Assembly (NCBI GenBank): GCA_028822155.1
Contig: JAPKEJ010000007.1
Span: 1 to 64,000, forward strand
Length of the DNA: 64,000 bases
Direction: 5' to 3'
Source: Porticoccaceae bacterium
Lineage (GTDB): Bacteria; Pseudomonadota; Gammaproteobacteria; Pseudomonadales; Porticoccaceae
Position 1 is the first letter of the stretch. Each line of letters opens with the position of its first letter. The notes beneath the pieces are model-generated. The model did not search any database and was not told where the DNA came from. It saw only the letters and a program-made list of their open reading frames with translations. Position numbers and translations under genes: made by a program. This document shows, piece after piece, positions 1-9,948 of the stretch.

Positions 1-52
1 CTACTGGATCTACTGGATCTACTGGATCTACTGGATCTACTGGCGCTACTGG
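1..52 (-). repeat. 9-bp microsatellite coding Pro-Val-Asp linker
   Basis: Four perfect copies of ctactggat at 1-36, followed by two imperfect copies up to about 52. In the frame of the lipoprotein this reads (Pro-Val-Asp)n, a flexible acidic linker of the kind found between surface-protein domains. The array may continue past base 1. Confidence 0.9.
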
Positions 53-2518
53 AGCTGCCCCTTTAACCAGATTAAAGGTCCACCAAACGCCACTACCAGT
101 CTCTAGAGAAACAGTCAGGTAGTTGCCGTCGGCAGTCGCAGTAAGAACGTTGTATGTAATAGAATCTGGCGCGGCGCTAGCATCAGACAGTTCCTGACCA
201 TTAACCGCCTTAGGTAGACCTAAGTGAGCGCCTTTACCGTTGATTGTAATGGTACCAGCACCTTCATCGTAACTATAGGTAGCAACTGCGCTTCCATCAT
301 GAGGCGCAACTGGAGCTCCACAGCTTTCAGCAGCGGCACCCTGCCAGGTTTCCAACCAAGTCTCAGAGCCCATCACATTAGAGAACGAGCCGTCATCGCC
401 AAACACAAAGCTATCATCAAACCAGCAAGCACGCGCTTCAACAGCAGCTGCATCGGCAGACCACCACTCCATGCTACCCTCAGTCGGACCAACACCAGCT
501 GCACCAGCGCCGTCTAATGACCAGCTTCCAGCGAGAGCTGAAACAGGAACTCTAACTAATTTGAATGTCCACCAAACACCGGCGCCTGTTTCAACAGTAA
601 CCGTCAAGTTATTACCATCAGCAGTCAGCGTCAAAATCTGATAGGTAATTGAATCTGGAGCAGCACCAGGATCAGATAGTTCCTGACCGTTAACTGCCTT
701 AGCAAGGCCTAGATGAGCACCTTTGCCATTGATCGTTAAAGTCCCTGCAGCCTCATCATGGTTAAAGGTCGCTACAGCATTGCCATCATGAGGTGCGACT
801 GGCGTCCCACAGCCTTCAGCAGCGGCACCCTGCCAGGTTTCCAGCCAAGTCTCAGAGCCCATCACATTACTAAAGGAGCCATCTGCGCCAAACGTAAATC
901 GATCATCAAACCAACAAGCACGCGCTTCAACAGCAGCTGCATCGGCAGACCACCACTCCATGCTTCCCGCTGTTGGGCCGACGCCTGCAGAACCTGCACC
1001 GTCTAACCGCCAATTACCGGCAAGTACCGATGGTGGTACTTTTGCCAAGTTAAATGTCCACCAAACACCGGCGCCGGTCTCAACAGTAACTGTTAAGTTC
1101 ATGCCATCAGCGGTGAGTGTTAAAATTTGATAGGTAATTGAATCTGGAGCAGCACCAGGATCAGATAGTTCCTGACCGTTAACTGCCTTAGCAAGGCCTA
1201 GATGAGCACCTTTGCCATTGATCGTTAAAGTCCCTGCAGCCTCATCATGGTTAAAGGTCGCTACAGCATTGCCATCATGAGGTGCGACTGGCGTCCCACA
1301 GCCTTCAGCAGCGGCACCCTGCCAGGTTTCCAGCCAAGTTTCTGAACCCATCATATTGGAGAAAGATCCGTCAGCCCCAAATACAAAGCTATCATCAAAC
1401 CAACAAGCGCGCGCAGTAACAGCTGCTTCATCAGCAGACCACCACTCCATGCTTCCCGCTGTTGGCCCAACCCCTGCGGCGCCTGCACCGTCAAGTTTCC
1501 AACTTCCTACAAACGGCGAAACTGGCTTTTTAGCCAAGTTAAACGTCCACCAGACCCCAGCACCGGTCTCAACGGTGACGGTCAAGTTCATGCCATCCGC
1601 AGTAAGTGTTAAAATTTGATAGGTAATAGAGTCTGGAGCAGCACCCGGGTCAGATAACTCTTGGCCATTGACTGCCTTGGCTAGACCCAAGTGAGCACCC
1701 TTACCATTAATTGTTAGCGTTCCTGCCGCTTCGTCCCATACCCAAGTTGCATCTGCACTGCCATCATGAGGCGCAACTGGCGCTCCACAACCTTCGGCAG
1801 CGGCTCCCTGCCATGTTTCCAGCCACGTTTCTGAACCCTGAACATTAGAGAAGGATCCCGCTTTGGTAAAGGAAAATACGTCATCAAACCAGCATGCGCG
1901 AGCTACCACAGCTGCCGCATCGGCTGACCACCACTCCATGCTTCCTGGGGTTGGTCCAACACCGGCTGCACCGGCTCCGTCAAGCATCCAATCACCTACT
2001 AGAGGATCTTCAACTGGGGCAACGCAGCCCTCGGCACAATACTGTACTCGACTACCATCGGTTGTTTCAGAGACATCTACTCCGACCTCACCAGTGGTAT
2101 CACTGAATGAAATATTAAACGTTAGATAACCATCCACATCGGACTCAGTCATTTCACGAGAAGCTGACCAATCTCCAATTTTCCCTGCTAGGGATGCTGA
2201 TACACCATTGATCGTAACCACTGGGGTCATCAATGCTTCAGAAGCTGTAAAATCAACCTTCACCGATTGGCCCAATTTAGCCACGCCATCGGGACTCGAA
2301 TTCTTTTCTTGTTGCTGGAGGATAGAAACGCTGACCAGCACGGGGGCTATTCCATCGGAGCCTGGATCAACTAAGTCATTTTCTGTGACACTATTTCCGC
2401 CACCGCCACACGCTGACAAGATTAAGGAAAATGACAGTGCAAGAATTGCACTGAAATGTTTGGCTTGGAAAAAAGATTGGAACCAACCCAGATTGCTAAC
2501 TATTGCTTGCGGATGCAT
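1..2518 (-). CDS. Repeat-domain lipoprotein, 3' end outside window
   Basis: The ATG at 2518 follows a strong ribosome site (AGGGGGAG). The frame stays open to base 1, so the C-terminus is missing. Residues 1-37 form an extended lipoprotein signal with lipobox LSAC (Cys37), followed by a Gly/Asn-rich stretch. Residues about 55-160 look like an Ig-like beta domain. From Gly175 there are four tandem 163-residue units, each starting G-x-W-x-LDGAGAAGVGP, and each carrying a conserved WW pair and two Cys (in ARACWFDD and near AAEGCG). The last unit runs into an Ala-Pro-Val/Pro-Val-Asp linker at the window edge. From memory, similar single units occur in secreted lipoproteins of marine Bacteroidetes and gammaproteobacteria, sometimes beside GH16-type glycanase domains. 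A glycan-related surface role is therefore possible but is inference. The last domain may lie beyond base 1. Confidence 0.85.
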   Translation of the reverse strand, partial: MHPQAIVSNLGWFQSFFQAKHFSAILALSFSLILSACGGGGNSVTENDLVDPGSDGIAPVLVSVSILQQQEKNSSPDGVAKLGQSVKVDFTASEALMTPVVTINGVSASLAGKIGDWSASREMTESDVDGYLTFNISFSDTTGEVGVDVSETTDGSRVQYCAEGCVAPVEDPLVGDWMLDGAGAAGVGPTPGSMEWWSADAAAVVARACWFDDVFSFTKAGSFSNVQGSETWLETWQGAAAEGCGAPVAPHDGSADATWVWDEAAGTLTINGKGAHLGLAKAVNGQELSDPGAAPDSITYQILTLTADGMNLTVTVETGAGVWWTFNLAKKPVSPFVGSWKLDGAGAAGVGPTAGSMEWWSADEAAVTARACWFDDSFVFGADGSFSNMMGSETWLETWQGAAAEGCGTPVAPHDGNAVATFNHDEAAGTLTINGKGAHLGLAKAVNGQELSDPGAAPDSITYQILTLTADGMNLTVTVETGAGVWWTFNLAKVPPSVLAGNWRLDGAGSAGVGPTAGSMEWWSADAAAVEARACWFDDRFTFGADGSFSNVMGSETWLETWQGAAAEGCGTPVAPHDGNAVATFNHDEAAGTLTINGKGAHLGLAKAVNGQELSDPGAAPDSITYQILTLTADGNNLTVTVETGAGVWWTFKLVRVPVSALAGSWSLDGAGAAGVGPTEGSMEWWSADAAAVEARACWFDDSFVFGDDGSFSNVMGSETWLETWQGAAAESCGAPVAPHDGSAVATYSYDEGAGTITINGKGAHLGLPKAVNGQELSDASAAPDSITYNVLTATADGNYLTVSLETGSGVWWTFNLVKGAAPVAPVDPVDPVDPVDPV
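41..529 (-). repeat. Tandem protein repeat unit 4 (489 bp)
   Basis: Fourth copy, starting GSWSLDGAG. Homology to the other units ends near base 62, where the Ala-Pro-Val linker begins. The second conserved Cys is kept (AAESCGAP). Confidence 0.9.
530..1018 (-). repeat. Tandem protein repeat unit 3 (489 bp)
   Basis: Third in-frame copy, starting GNWRLDGAG. It shares the 212-bp identical tract with unit 2, while its flanks (for example 851-905) resemble unit 4 more closely. Confidence 0.95.
1019..1507 (-). repeat. Tandem protein repeat unit 2 (489 bp)
   Basis: Second in-frame copy, starting GSWKLDGAG. Bases 1128-1339 are identical to 639-850 in unit 3, a 212-bp perfect match. Confidence 0.95.
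1508..1996 (-). repeat. Tandem protein repeat unit 1 (489 bp)
   Basis: First of four in-frame direct copies of 489 bp. The landmark ccaccactcc occurs at 461, 950, 1439 and 1928, exactly 489 bp apart each time. This copy is the most diverged; it starts GDWMLDGAG and has Thr-Lys-Ala in the middle. Confidence 0.95.
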
Positions 2519-2738
2519 AACTCCCCCTAACGAAGATTTTAATTATTCTTCCAGCACGAGCCGAAAGGTATTTACCGTTCGATTCTCTTCCCCCACGCCG
2601 GCAACCTCCAGAGCAATTCGGTGAATAGGCATTTATATGCGATGAACTGCCGGCAGAAACAGTAAACCGCAAAAATTAATGAAAAGATAAATTGGCTTGA
2701 AGCGAAAACTGCCGTTCTCCAGCACTTAAATTGGCTAG

Positions 2739-3047
2739 TTATCCCCCATGACATTTAGGTGATTCAGGGGCGCTTCGCTCCTTAGCCTGCCACTCTTCCG
2801 AGGTATAAGTGTGTATTGCTAGGGCATGGACTGGACCCGCAAGCTCATCTCGTAGCACGGCATAAACCATCTGATGACGTTGCACCAGCCTTTTGCCCTC
2901 AAATTTACGACAGACTACGACAATTTTGAAATGGCTTTCCGATCCTTTGGGAACAGAGTGCATGAAACTCTCATTGCTCACATCAAGCGTGCCAGGATCA
3001 AACTCTGCGACGAGTTTATTAACGATAATTTCCTCAACAGGTCCCAT
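2739..3047 (-). CDS. bolA: BolA family protein
   Basis: Small BolA-fold protein of about 102 residues. Family features seen are SEFxMHSVPxGSESHFK-like spacing, the invariant FEGKRLVQRHQMVY helix-turn region with a conserved His, and the C-terminal ELAGPVHALAIHTYT. BolA proteins act with monothiol glutaredoxins in Fe-S trafficking and can bind DNA. An upstream TTG at 3065 keeps the frame open, but it would overlap oadB. The ATG at 3047 starts 5 bases after the oadB stop and gives the normal BolA N-terminus (MGPVEEIIVNKL), so it is preferred. It is last in the oad operon. The C-terminus has a short extra tail (SAPESPKCHGG). Confidence 0.88.
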   Translation of the reverse strand: MGPVEEIIVNKLVAEFDPGTLDVSNESFMHSVPKGSESHFKIVVVCRKFEGKRLVQRHQMVYAVLRDELAGPVHALAIHTYTSEEWQAKERSAPESPKCHGG

Positions 3048-3051
3048 CAGA

Positions 3052-4224
3052 TTACATATTCCCAACTAAGTTGATCATCACGCCGGCAGCAACTGCCGAA
3101 CCAATGACACCCGCAACATTGGGGCCCATGGCATGCATCAACAGAAAGTTTTGTGGGTTAGCCTCAAGACCAACCTTGTTAGCCACTCTCGCAGCCATGG
3201 GAACTGCGGAAACACCAGCAGCGCCAATCAATGGATTTACCTTATGAGTCGAGACAGTATTCATAAGCTTAGCCATCAACACTCCAGATGCGGTGCCAAT
3301 GCAAAATGCGATAGCGCCGAGGCCTAAAATACCCATTGTCTCTGGATTCAGAAATTTTTCAGCGCTCATTTTTGAACCCACACCCAAGCCTAAAAAGATC
3401 GTTACAATGTTTATTAAGGCGTTTTGTGTCGTATCACTGAGACGATTAACCACACCACATTCGCGCATGAGATTACCAAAGCAAAACATACCCAAAAGGG
3501 GCGCTGCATCGGGTAACAACAAAGCAACCAACACTAACAGCGTTAAGGGAAACACTATCCGCTCTGATTTAGTAACCGGCCTTAATTGCACCATCTTAAT
3601 CTGCCGTTCTGCTGGCGTTGTGAGGGCCCTCATAATCGGTGGCTGGATTATCGGCACCAAGGCCATATAAGAATAAGCCGCTACCGCGACGGCACCCAAC
3701 AAGTCTGGTGATAACTTGCTAGTGACGAAAATAGCGGTTGGCCCATCCGCGCCCCCAATGATGCCTATTGAGGCTGCATCACGAATACTAAAATCTAAGA
3801 TACCAAAATGGCTCAACCCAACAGCACCAATTACCGTAGTAAAGATACCTACCTGGGCCGCAGCGCCAAGTAATAAGGTTTTGGGATTGGCCAATAGTGG
3901 TCCAAAGTCCGTCATAGCCCCCACCCCCATGAAGATAACCAACGGAAAAAGGCCGGTTTCAATACCAACATGATAAATATAGTAAAGCAGCCCGCCCGGA
4001 CTCTGCATATGACCTAAGGCATCGTAAACAGGGGCCGCATCAAATCCGGCGCCAGGAATATTAGCTAAAATAGTACCAAACCCAATGGGAACCAAAAGAA
4101 GCGGTTCGAAACCCTTGCTAATGGCCAAAAACAATAATGACAAGCCCACCGCCATCATCACTAACTGACCCAGCTGAATTTGCGCAAGGCCAGAACTCGC
4201 CCACAAACTATATAGGTTTTCCAT
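3052..4224 (-). CDS. oadB: Oxaloacetate decarboxylase Na+ pump, beta subunit
   Basis: Integral membrane subunit of 390 residues that decarboxylates carboxybiotin and exports Na+. The family signature [10 protein letters not shown] lies at residues 157-166 and includes the Asp needed for Na+ coupling. It is followed by the conserved [13 protein letters not shown] segment and a C-terminal half with [14 protein letters not shown] and [14 protein letters not shown]. Multiple hydrophobic helices are visible. The ATG follows AGAGGG with 6-base spacing and lies 12 bp after oadA. The protein should form a membrane complex with OadA and OadG, converting oxaloacetate to pyruvate and CO2 while building a sodium gradient. 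Confidence 0.95.
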   Translation of the reverse strand: MENLYSLWASSGLAQIQLGQLVMMAVGLSLLFLAISKGFEPLLLVPIGFGTILANIPGAGFDAAPVYDALGHMQSPGGLLYYIYHVGIETGLFPLVIFMGVGAMTDFGPLLANPKTLLLGAAAQVGIFTTVIGAVGLSHFGILDFSIRDAASIGIIGGADGPTAIFVTSKLSPDLLGAVAVAAYSYMALVPIIQPPIMRALTTPAERQIKMVQLRPVTKSERIVFPLTLLVLVALLLPDAAPLLGMFCFGNLMRECGVVNRLSDTTQNALINIVTIFLGLGVGSKMSAEKFLNPETMGILGLGAIAFCIGTASGVLMAKLMNTVSTHKVNPLIGAAGVSAVPMAARVANKVGLEANPQNFLLMHAMGPNVAGVIGSAVAAGVMINLVGNM

Positions 4225-4236
4225 AATAGGCCCTCT

Positions 4237-6018
4237 TTAAGCCAAGGTCACGAGAAGGTCACCCACGGCACAGCTATCACCACCCTGCACTTTTATAGCG
4301 ACAATTGTGCCTGCATTAGGCGCACTGATAGAGGTCTCCATTTTCATAGCCTCTAAGATAATAATCGCCTCACCTTCCGCGACGACTTGGCCTGGCTGCA
4401 CTAGCACTTTGATAACAGTTCCCGACAAGGGGGCATTAACAGGGGCAGCATTGACTATAGGTTCTGCCTGGGCAACCGATAACGGCTCGGCACCCAACTC
4501 TGCTATGAATGACACATCTCCACCAGAGGCAACAGTAACATGATAGGATTTCCCTTCCACCTCGACGGTGTAGACCTCTTGGCCAGCCTCATTAAGCTGA
4601 GCGGCGGGTCTGCCCGTGGGAATAGGTTCAAACATTTTGGGATTATTTCTGTGCTGTAAAAATTTTAAGCCTACTTGAGGGAAAAGCGCATAAGTGAGCA
4701 CATCATCTATCTCACCCTCACCAGGGGTCAGGCTGAAATCATTTTGTTGAGCTAGGTCTAAGACCTCTGCTCTTAAGCTATCCAGCTCAGGCTTAATATT
4801 ATCTGCAGGGCGACAGGTGATCGCCTGTTCTCCCTCATCAAGCACTCGTGCCTGTAGCTCAGCATTTACCGCAGCCGGTGCAGCGCCGTATTCACCGCGC
4901 AAAACCCCCGCAGTCTCTTTCGTAATGGTCTTATATCTCTCGCCCGTCAATACGTTTAGTACCGCCTGAGTTCCTACTATCTGAGACGTCGGGGTAACAA
5001 GCGGTATAAACCCTAAATCTTCACGGACCTTAGGTATTTCAGCAAGCACATCATCTAATTTATCCTCGGCGCCTTGCTGTCGTAACTGGCTCTCCATATT
5101 GGTTAGCATCCCACCAGGAACCTGAGCCACTAAAATACGTGAATCGACACCTCTTAGCGAACCTTCAAACTCAGCGTACTTTTTACGCACTGGTCTAAAG
5201 TAAGCTGCTATCTCTTCTAATTTTTCAATATCAAGACCCGTATCTCGAGCAGTGCCTTTGAAAATGGATACTACTGACTCAGTAGCAGAGTGGCCATAAG
5301 TCATCGACATCGATGAAATAGCGCTATCAACATTATCTATACCAGCCTCAACACATTTCATAATAGTACTTGTTGACAGGCCTGTAGTGGCATGGGCATG
5401 AAGCTGAATGGGTATGGCTACCGCTTTCTTTAAGCGGGTGACCAAATCAAAACCAACATAAGGCGTTAGCAATCCCGCCATATCCTTAATACAAATTGAA
5501 TCAGCCCCGGCATCTTCTATCTGCCTAGCCTGATCCACCCACAATTCAAGGGTATGCACAGGGCTCACTGTATAGGAAATTGTTCCCTGAGCATGCTTGC
5601 CGACTTTTTTTACCGCGCTCAGTGCTGTCTCTAGGTTACGCATATCGTTCATTGCGTCAAACACCCTAAATACGTCAATCCCATTGACCGCTGCCCGCTC
5701 AACAAATTTCATTACAACGTCGTCTGCATAGTGCCTGTAACCGAGAATATTCTGACCTCGGAATAACATCTGCTGGGGAGTATTGGGCATAACCTTTTTA
5801 ATTTCGCGGATACGGTCCCAGGGATCTTCACCTAAGAATCTAATACAAGAATCAAAGGTTGCCCCGCCCCATGACTCCATTGACCAATAACCGATTTGAT
5901 CTAGCTTGTCCGCGATAGGTAACATGTCATCGATCCGCATACGCGTCGCAAATAACGATTGATGGGCGTCACGTAATACAACTTCGGTTATCCCTAATAC
6001 AGTCTTTTTCGAGGGCAT
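4237..6018 (-). CDS. oadA: Oxaloacetate decarboxylase alpha subunit
   Basis: Biotin-dependent carboxyltransferase subunit of 593 residues, full length for the family. The N-terminal TIM barrel begins with the metal/catalytic motif LRDAHQS (residues 15-21) and has the [10 protein letters not shown] histidine pair near 210. A conserved carboxylase domain follows. The C-terminal biotinyl domain carries EAMKMET with the biotin-accepting Lys559. A Pro/Ala-rich stretch before the biotinyl domain acts as the swinging linker. The start ATG at 6018 has GGA about 9 bases upstream. It is the middle gene of oadG-oadA-oadB. Confidence 0.96.
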   Translation of the reverse strand: MPSKKTVLGITEVVLRDAHQSLFATRMRIDDMLPIADKLDQIGYWSMESWGGATFDSCIRFLGEDPWDRIREIKKVMPNTPQQMLFRGQNILGYRHYADDVVMKFVERAAVNGIDVFRVFDAMNDMRNLETALSAVKKVGKHAQGTISYTVSPVHTLELWVDQARQIEDAGADSICIKDMAGLLTPYVGFDLVTRLKKAVAIPIQLHAHATTGLSTSTIMKCVEAGIDNVDSAISSMSMTYGHSATESVVSIFKGTARDTGLDIEKLEEIAAYFRPVRKKYAEFEGSLRGVDSRILVAQVPGGMLTNMESQLRQQGAEDKLDDVLAEIPKVREDLGFIPLVTPTSQIVGTQAVLNVLTGERYKTITKETAGVLRGEYGAAPAAVNAELQARVLDEGEQAITCRPADNIKPELDSLRAEVLDLAQQNDFSLTPGEGEIDDVLTYALFPQVGLKFLQHRNNPKMFEPIPTGRPAAQLNEAGQEVYTVEVEGKSYHVTVASGGDVSFIAELGAEPLSVAQAEPIVNAAPVNAPLSGTVIKVLVQPGQVVAEGEAIIILEAMKMETSISAPNAGTIVAIKVQGGDSCAVGDLLVTLA

Positions 6019-6086
6019 AAATATGTCCAGCTAATTAAAAAGTTTATCTTACTGAGTTTTGTATTCGATTATTTTCTAGTTCCCAT

Positions 6087-6329
6087 CTAACGCGTTCGAT
6101 GCTGATCTATAGCAGCCTGAATTACTTTTTTAATATTAGGTTTGACGGCACTTGGTGCAGCATTATGCGGCTGCGCACCAGCCAATGCCTCTGACTCTTC
6201 CGGCGCAATTTTTTTAACAGCCATCGACATTAAGTGGGTGACGCCCACCAATAAAGTAAGAAAAGCAAAGACGGTCCCCATACCAAACAGCATGAGGTCG
6301 AGACCCTGAGAAATTAATGTTACTTCCAT
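6087..6329 (-). CDS. oadG: Oxaloacetate decarboxylase gamma subunit
   Basis: 80-residue membrane anchor subunit. One N-terminal transmembrane helix (about residues 12-36, with MLFGMGTVFAFLTLLVG) is followed by a charged, Ala/Pro-rich cytoplasmic tail, as expected for OadG, which holds the alpha and beta subunits together. AAGG lies before the ATG. It is the first gene of the operon, 68 bp ahead of oadA and divergent from argS. Sequence conservation in this family is weak, so the call rests on topology and gene order. Confidence 0.9.
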   Translation of the reverse strand: MEVTLISQGLDLMLFGMGTVFAFLTLLVGVTHLMSMAVKKIAPEESEALAGAQPHNAAPSAVKPNIKKVIQAAIDQHRTR

Positions 6330-6578
6330 ACTGACACCTTAAAGAGCTAATGTTGCCGCCATCAAATCCGTCTTCCGACCAGTTGCGCATAAACCCAACT
6401 TAGGGCTTGCCATTATATCCCATGTCCAGTTCTCTTACAGCCAGGACAATCTTTCGGACACAACAAAGGCCAAAACTATAGCAATTAGCAGAGTTATTGC
6501 AAGTTGCCCTTTGCTTTCTGCGACAGGAAACCTACAATCCGTGTTCAGTTACACAGCAGAAAATAGGAATCATCGAAA

Positions 6579-8306
6579 ATGCGACTAAAAGCGCTCCTCA
6601 CCCAGCGATTCAACGCGGCTATGCGTTCTGCCGGTATTCCCGAGGATTGTTCACCAATGGTCGCTTTGAGCGGGAAACCTCAGTTTGGTGATTATCAAGC
6701 TAACGGCGTTATGGGTGCGGCAAAAAGAATGAAAACCAGCCCCAGAGATCTAGCGGCGAAAATACTTGAGCATATCGATCTTGAAGGGGTCGCGGAAAAA
6801 CTGGAAATTGCAGGTCCAGGATTTATCAACATTCATCTGAGCAAGCCTTTCTTAGCAGAAAGTCTTAATCAAGCGAAACCTAGAGCACTTGCATCTGATG
6901 ATCAACAAACTGTAGTCATTGATTACTCCTCGCCGAACCTTGCCAAGGAAATGCATGTTGGGCATTTGCGTTCTACCATAATCGGAGATTCGTTAGCCCG
7001 AGTTCTTGAATATCAAGGCCATAGCGTTAAGCGCCAAAATCATATGGGCGACTGGGGGACTCAGTTTGGCATGCTGATTGCCGAGCTAGAAATGCACTTA
7101 GGTGAAGGCGAACAAGCAGCGCTAGCTTTAAATGACTTGGAACTTTTTTATCAGCAGTCAAAAAAGCATTTTGATGTAGATCCCGACTTTGCCGACAAGG
7201 CACGTGAGTACGTCGTAAAACTGCAGTCCGGCGACGCACATTGCCGCAAACTTTGGCACAAGTTTATTAAGGTGTCAGTCGCACATAGTCTAGATATCTA
7301 CCAACGGCTCAATGTCGGGCTTCTTGAATCGCACATTCAGCCTGAAAGTGCCTATAACGATGCCCTAGAAACAGTCGTGGACGACCTAAGCGATCAAGGC
7401 ATAGCCGTAGACTCTGATGGTGCAAAGGTGGTTTTTCTGCCTGAGTTGGCGGACAAAAATGGCAACCCTTCCCCGATGCTAGTAAAAAAATCTGGCGGCG
7501 GGTTTCTCTACTCAACCAGCGACTTGGCTGCTCTGCGTTATAGGGTCAATGAACTGCATGCCGATCGTATTCTATATTTTATTGACGCCCGTCAATCTCT
7601 GCATATGAAACAAGTGTTTATTACGGGTCGTAAGGCCGGCTATGTACCCAAAAGAGTCAGCATGGAGCATCACCCATTCGGAACTATGATGGGCGAAGAT
7701 GGACGACCATTTAAAACTCGCAGTGGCGGCACCGTAAAACTAGCCGACTTGCTAGCAGAGGCTGTACAGCGTGCTGAAAAATTGGTGCGCGAAAAGAACA
7801 ACAACCTTAGCGAAGAGCAAGTTAAAGACATTGCCAACAAGGTTGGTATTGGCGCGGTTAAATATGCAGACTTGAGTATCACTCGCACCAATGATTATAT
7901 TTTTAACTGGGACTCAATGTTGTCTTTTGAAGGTAACACTGCGCCTTATTTACAGTACGCCTACACCCGAATTTCAAGTATTTTCCGCAAAGCCGGCAAA
8001 ACCCCAGAAACGATTCCAGAAACGATCGATATCATTGAGAGCCAGGAGAAAGCTTTAGCACTCAAGCTAATCCAATTTGAGGAAGTCATCGACCAAGTTG
8101 CCATAGATTGCTACCCCCACACTCTTTGCACCTATCTGTACGAGCTAGCCAGTGCCTTTATGGCCTTCTATGAATTCTGTCCGATATTAAAGAAGGATGT
8201 GCCAGAGGCTATACAAAACAGCCGCCTAAAACTTTCCGCACTTAGCGCAGCCACCTTAGTTCAAGGTCTTGACCTACTTGGCATCGAAGTTATGGAACAA
8301 ATGTAA
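6579..8306 (+). CDS. argS: Arginine-tRNA ligase
   Basis: Class I arginyl-tRNA synthetase of 575 residues, normal length. The N-terminal Arg-tRNA synthetase domain includes FGDYQANG. The HIGH-type ATP motif is HVGH at residues 126-129, preceded by SSPNLAKEM. The ArgRS version of the second signature is [14 protein letters not shown]. The C-terminal DALR anticodon-binding domain ends at EVMEQM. It is transcribed divergently from the oad operon, with a 249-bp shared upstream region. The stop codon lies inside a hairpin that separates it from convergent putP. Confidence 0.97.
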   Translation: MRLKALLTQRFNAAMRSAGIPEDCSPMVALSGKPQFGDYQANGVMGAAKRMKTSPRDLAAKILEHIDLEGVAEKLEIAGPGFINIHLSKPFLAESLNQAKPRALASDDQQTVVIDYSSPNLAKEMHVGHLRSTIIGDSLARVLEYQGHSVKRQNHMGDWGTQFGMLIAELEMHLGEGEQAALALNDLELFYQQSKKHFDVDPDFADKAREYVVKLQSGDAHCRKLWHKFIKVSVAHSLDIYQRLNVGLLESHIQPESAYNDALETVVDDLSDQGIAVDSDGAKVVFLPELADKNGNPSPMLVKKSGGGFLYSTSDLAALRYRVNELHADRILYFIDARQSLHMKQVFITGRKAGYVPKRVSMEHHPFGTMMGEDGRPFKTRSGGTVKLADLLAEAVQRAEKLVREKNNNLSEEQVKDIANKVGIGAVKYADLSITRTNDYIFNWDSMLSFEGNTAPYLQYAYTRISSIFRKAGKTPETIPETIDIIESQEKALALKLIQFEEVIDQVAIDCYPHTLCTYLYELASAFMAFYEFCPILKKDVPEAIQNSRLKLSALSAATLVQGLDLLGIEVMEQM

Positions 8307-8326
8307 CACCTGGTAGGGTGTTACAT
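8301..8326. terminator. Hairpin between convergent argS and putP
   Basis: Perfect 10-bp stem (8301-8310 with 8317-8326) and a 6-base loop, overlapping the argS stop codon and ending 6 bases before the putP stop. There is no clear T-tract on either side, so termination activity is inferred from position. Confidence 0.55.
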
Positions 8327-8331
8327 CGTCA

Positions 8332-9825
8332 TTACCTAAGCTTTGATAACTGTTCAGTCATCTTATCAAAGCCTTCATAGACTGAAGTATGGCGTTCACT
8401 GTTATCCATCAAAGAACCAACAACTATTGCTAAAACTGAAATCCCAAAGCCAGGCACCAGTGAATAGAGTTCAAAAATTCCGCCCTCAAGTTGTGACCAA
8501 ATGATCACGGTTACTCCACCGGAAAAAACACCGGCAAGCGCGCCACGGGCAGTCATTTTTCGCCAATATAGACTGATCAGTATAGCCGGACCTAATGAGG
8601 CCCCCAAACCGGCCCATGCGTAAGACACCACATCAAGAACTTTACTATCAGGCTCCATCGCAAGCATTGTCGCCATCAAAGCAAGTACCACTACCGCCAC
8701 CCGACCTCCCTGGAGTCGTTGCTCTGGACTGAGCTGTTTCTTAATGACTAGCGGATAGAGGTCCTCGGCTAGAGAGGAAGAACAGACCAGCAGTTGAGAG
8801 TCTACGGTGCTCATAATTGCCGCCAAGATAGCCGCCAACAGAATACCTGCAACCAATGGATGAAAAATTAGACCGGTTAAGGCAATGAATACTTTTTCAG
8901 AATCGGGAATCACGTCGGGTAAGTAAGCGACCCCGCTTAGACCCACTAGGATCGCTAGTAAATAGCACAAGAACGCCCATGTCACTCCAATAGCAGCAGC
9001 TTGGCCCGTCTCTGAAGCAGAGCGAATAGCCATGAATCGCGCCAATATATGGGGTTGACCAAAATACCCCAACCCCCAACCCATAGCGCTAATAATCGTC
9101 AGCCACCCTAATGCATCCCCGTTAACATCAGTAAAGACATCTAATAGATGGGGATTTTTAAGATTAATTTGCGCGGTAAACTCATCAATTCCACCGGCCT
9201 GGGAAATCACTAGGACCGGCACACAGACTAACGCGAGCAACATCAAAAGCCCCTGAAAGACATCCGTCCAAGAGACTGCTAAGAATCCACCGAATAGCGT
9301 GTAGAACAAAATCAAAGCAACACTCACAAATACTGCAATATGGTAATCAAAGCCAAATACTTCGTTAAATAGTTTACCGCCAGCAATCAAACCAGAGCCG
9401 ACATAGAACAAGAAAAACAATAAAATACTAAGACTGGCAATCGACTTTAACCAAGGTGTTTTGTCGGCAAAACGACGCTGCAAATAGGTCGGCAGAGTGA
9501 CGGCATCATCCAGTTGTTCGCTGTAAAGTCGTAAACGCTTCGCCATTAAACCCCAATTAGCCGCTACGCCGACGACTAATCCAAGCGATATCCAAGCAGC
9601 CTCCAGACCCGCAAGGTAGGCATACCCCGGCAACCCTAGCAACACCCAACCACTCATATCCGAAGCGCCGGCGCTAATAGCCGATACAGCTGGAGATAAT
9701 TCACGACCACCCAAAAAATAATCTGTGGCATTCTTGGTTTTTAAGTAAGCATAAAAACCAATACTTAGTACGATCGCCACATAGGCCAAAAAAGCTACAA
9801 TGGTAGACATAGACAACTCAGACAT
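8332..9825 (-). CDS. putP: Sodium/proline symporter
   Basis: Solute:sodium symporter family protein of 497 residues with about 13 hydrophobic helices. PutP features seen are YFLGGRELSPAVSAISAGAS near the N-terminus, DMSGWVLLGLPG, GYFGQPHILARFMA, and the Na+-site helix with MSTVDSQLLV followed by SSSLAEDLYP. The frame opens with ATGAACATG. AAGGA touches the first ATG but sits 6 bases before the second, so 9825 is the likelier start. PutP imports proline, usable as an osmolyte or carbon source, with Na+. The oad sodium pump in the same window could feed the gradient. No putA is adjacent. Confidence 0.93.
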   Translation of the reverse strand: MSELSMSTIVAFLAYVAIVLSIGFYAYLKTKNATDYFLGGRELSPAVSAISAGASDMSGWVLLGLPGYAYLAGLEAAWISLGLVVGVAANWGLMAKRLRLYSEQLDDAVTLPTYLQRRFADKTPWLKSIASLSILLFFLFYVGSGLIAGGKLFNEVFGFDYHIAVFVSVALILFYTLFGGFLAVSWTDVFQGLLMLLALVCVPVLVISQAGGIDEFTAQINLKNPHLLDVFTDVNGDALGWLTIISAMGWGLGYFGQPHILARFMAIRSASETGQAAAIGVTWAFLCYLLAILVGLSGVAYLPDVIPDSEKVFIALTGLIFHPLVAGILLAAILAAIMSTVDSQLLVCSSSLAEDLYPLVIKKQLSPEQRLQGGRVAVVVLALMATMLAMEPDSKVLDVVSYAWAGLGASLGPAILISLYWRKMTARGALAGVFSGGVTVIIWSQLEGGIFELYSLVPGFGISVLAIVVGSLMDNSERHTSVYEGFDKMTEQLSKLR

Positions 9826-9948
9826 GTTCATTCCTTATTAAAAGCTGGTAGTAAGTAGATCAAAGCTAAAGATAAATTGCCCTGCAAGGCTCTGACATAG
9901 TGCTGGCCACGAAAACTGTCTGGCGTTGCTATAAAAGAGGCTAACCTC

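Noticed and set aside
1-2000. Tandem repeats resembling a CRISPR or satellite array
   Set aside because: Repeats are in-frame domain copies of 489 bp without spacers, and the 9-bp units continue the same open frame as a Pro-Val-Asp linker.
224-2624. Several plus-strand open frames over the repeat gene
   Set aside because: They repeat with the 489-bp period and lie antisense to the lipoprotein, which has a signal, ribosome site and conserved protein repeats.
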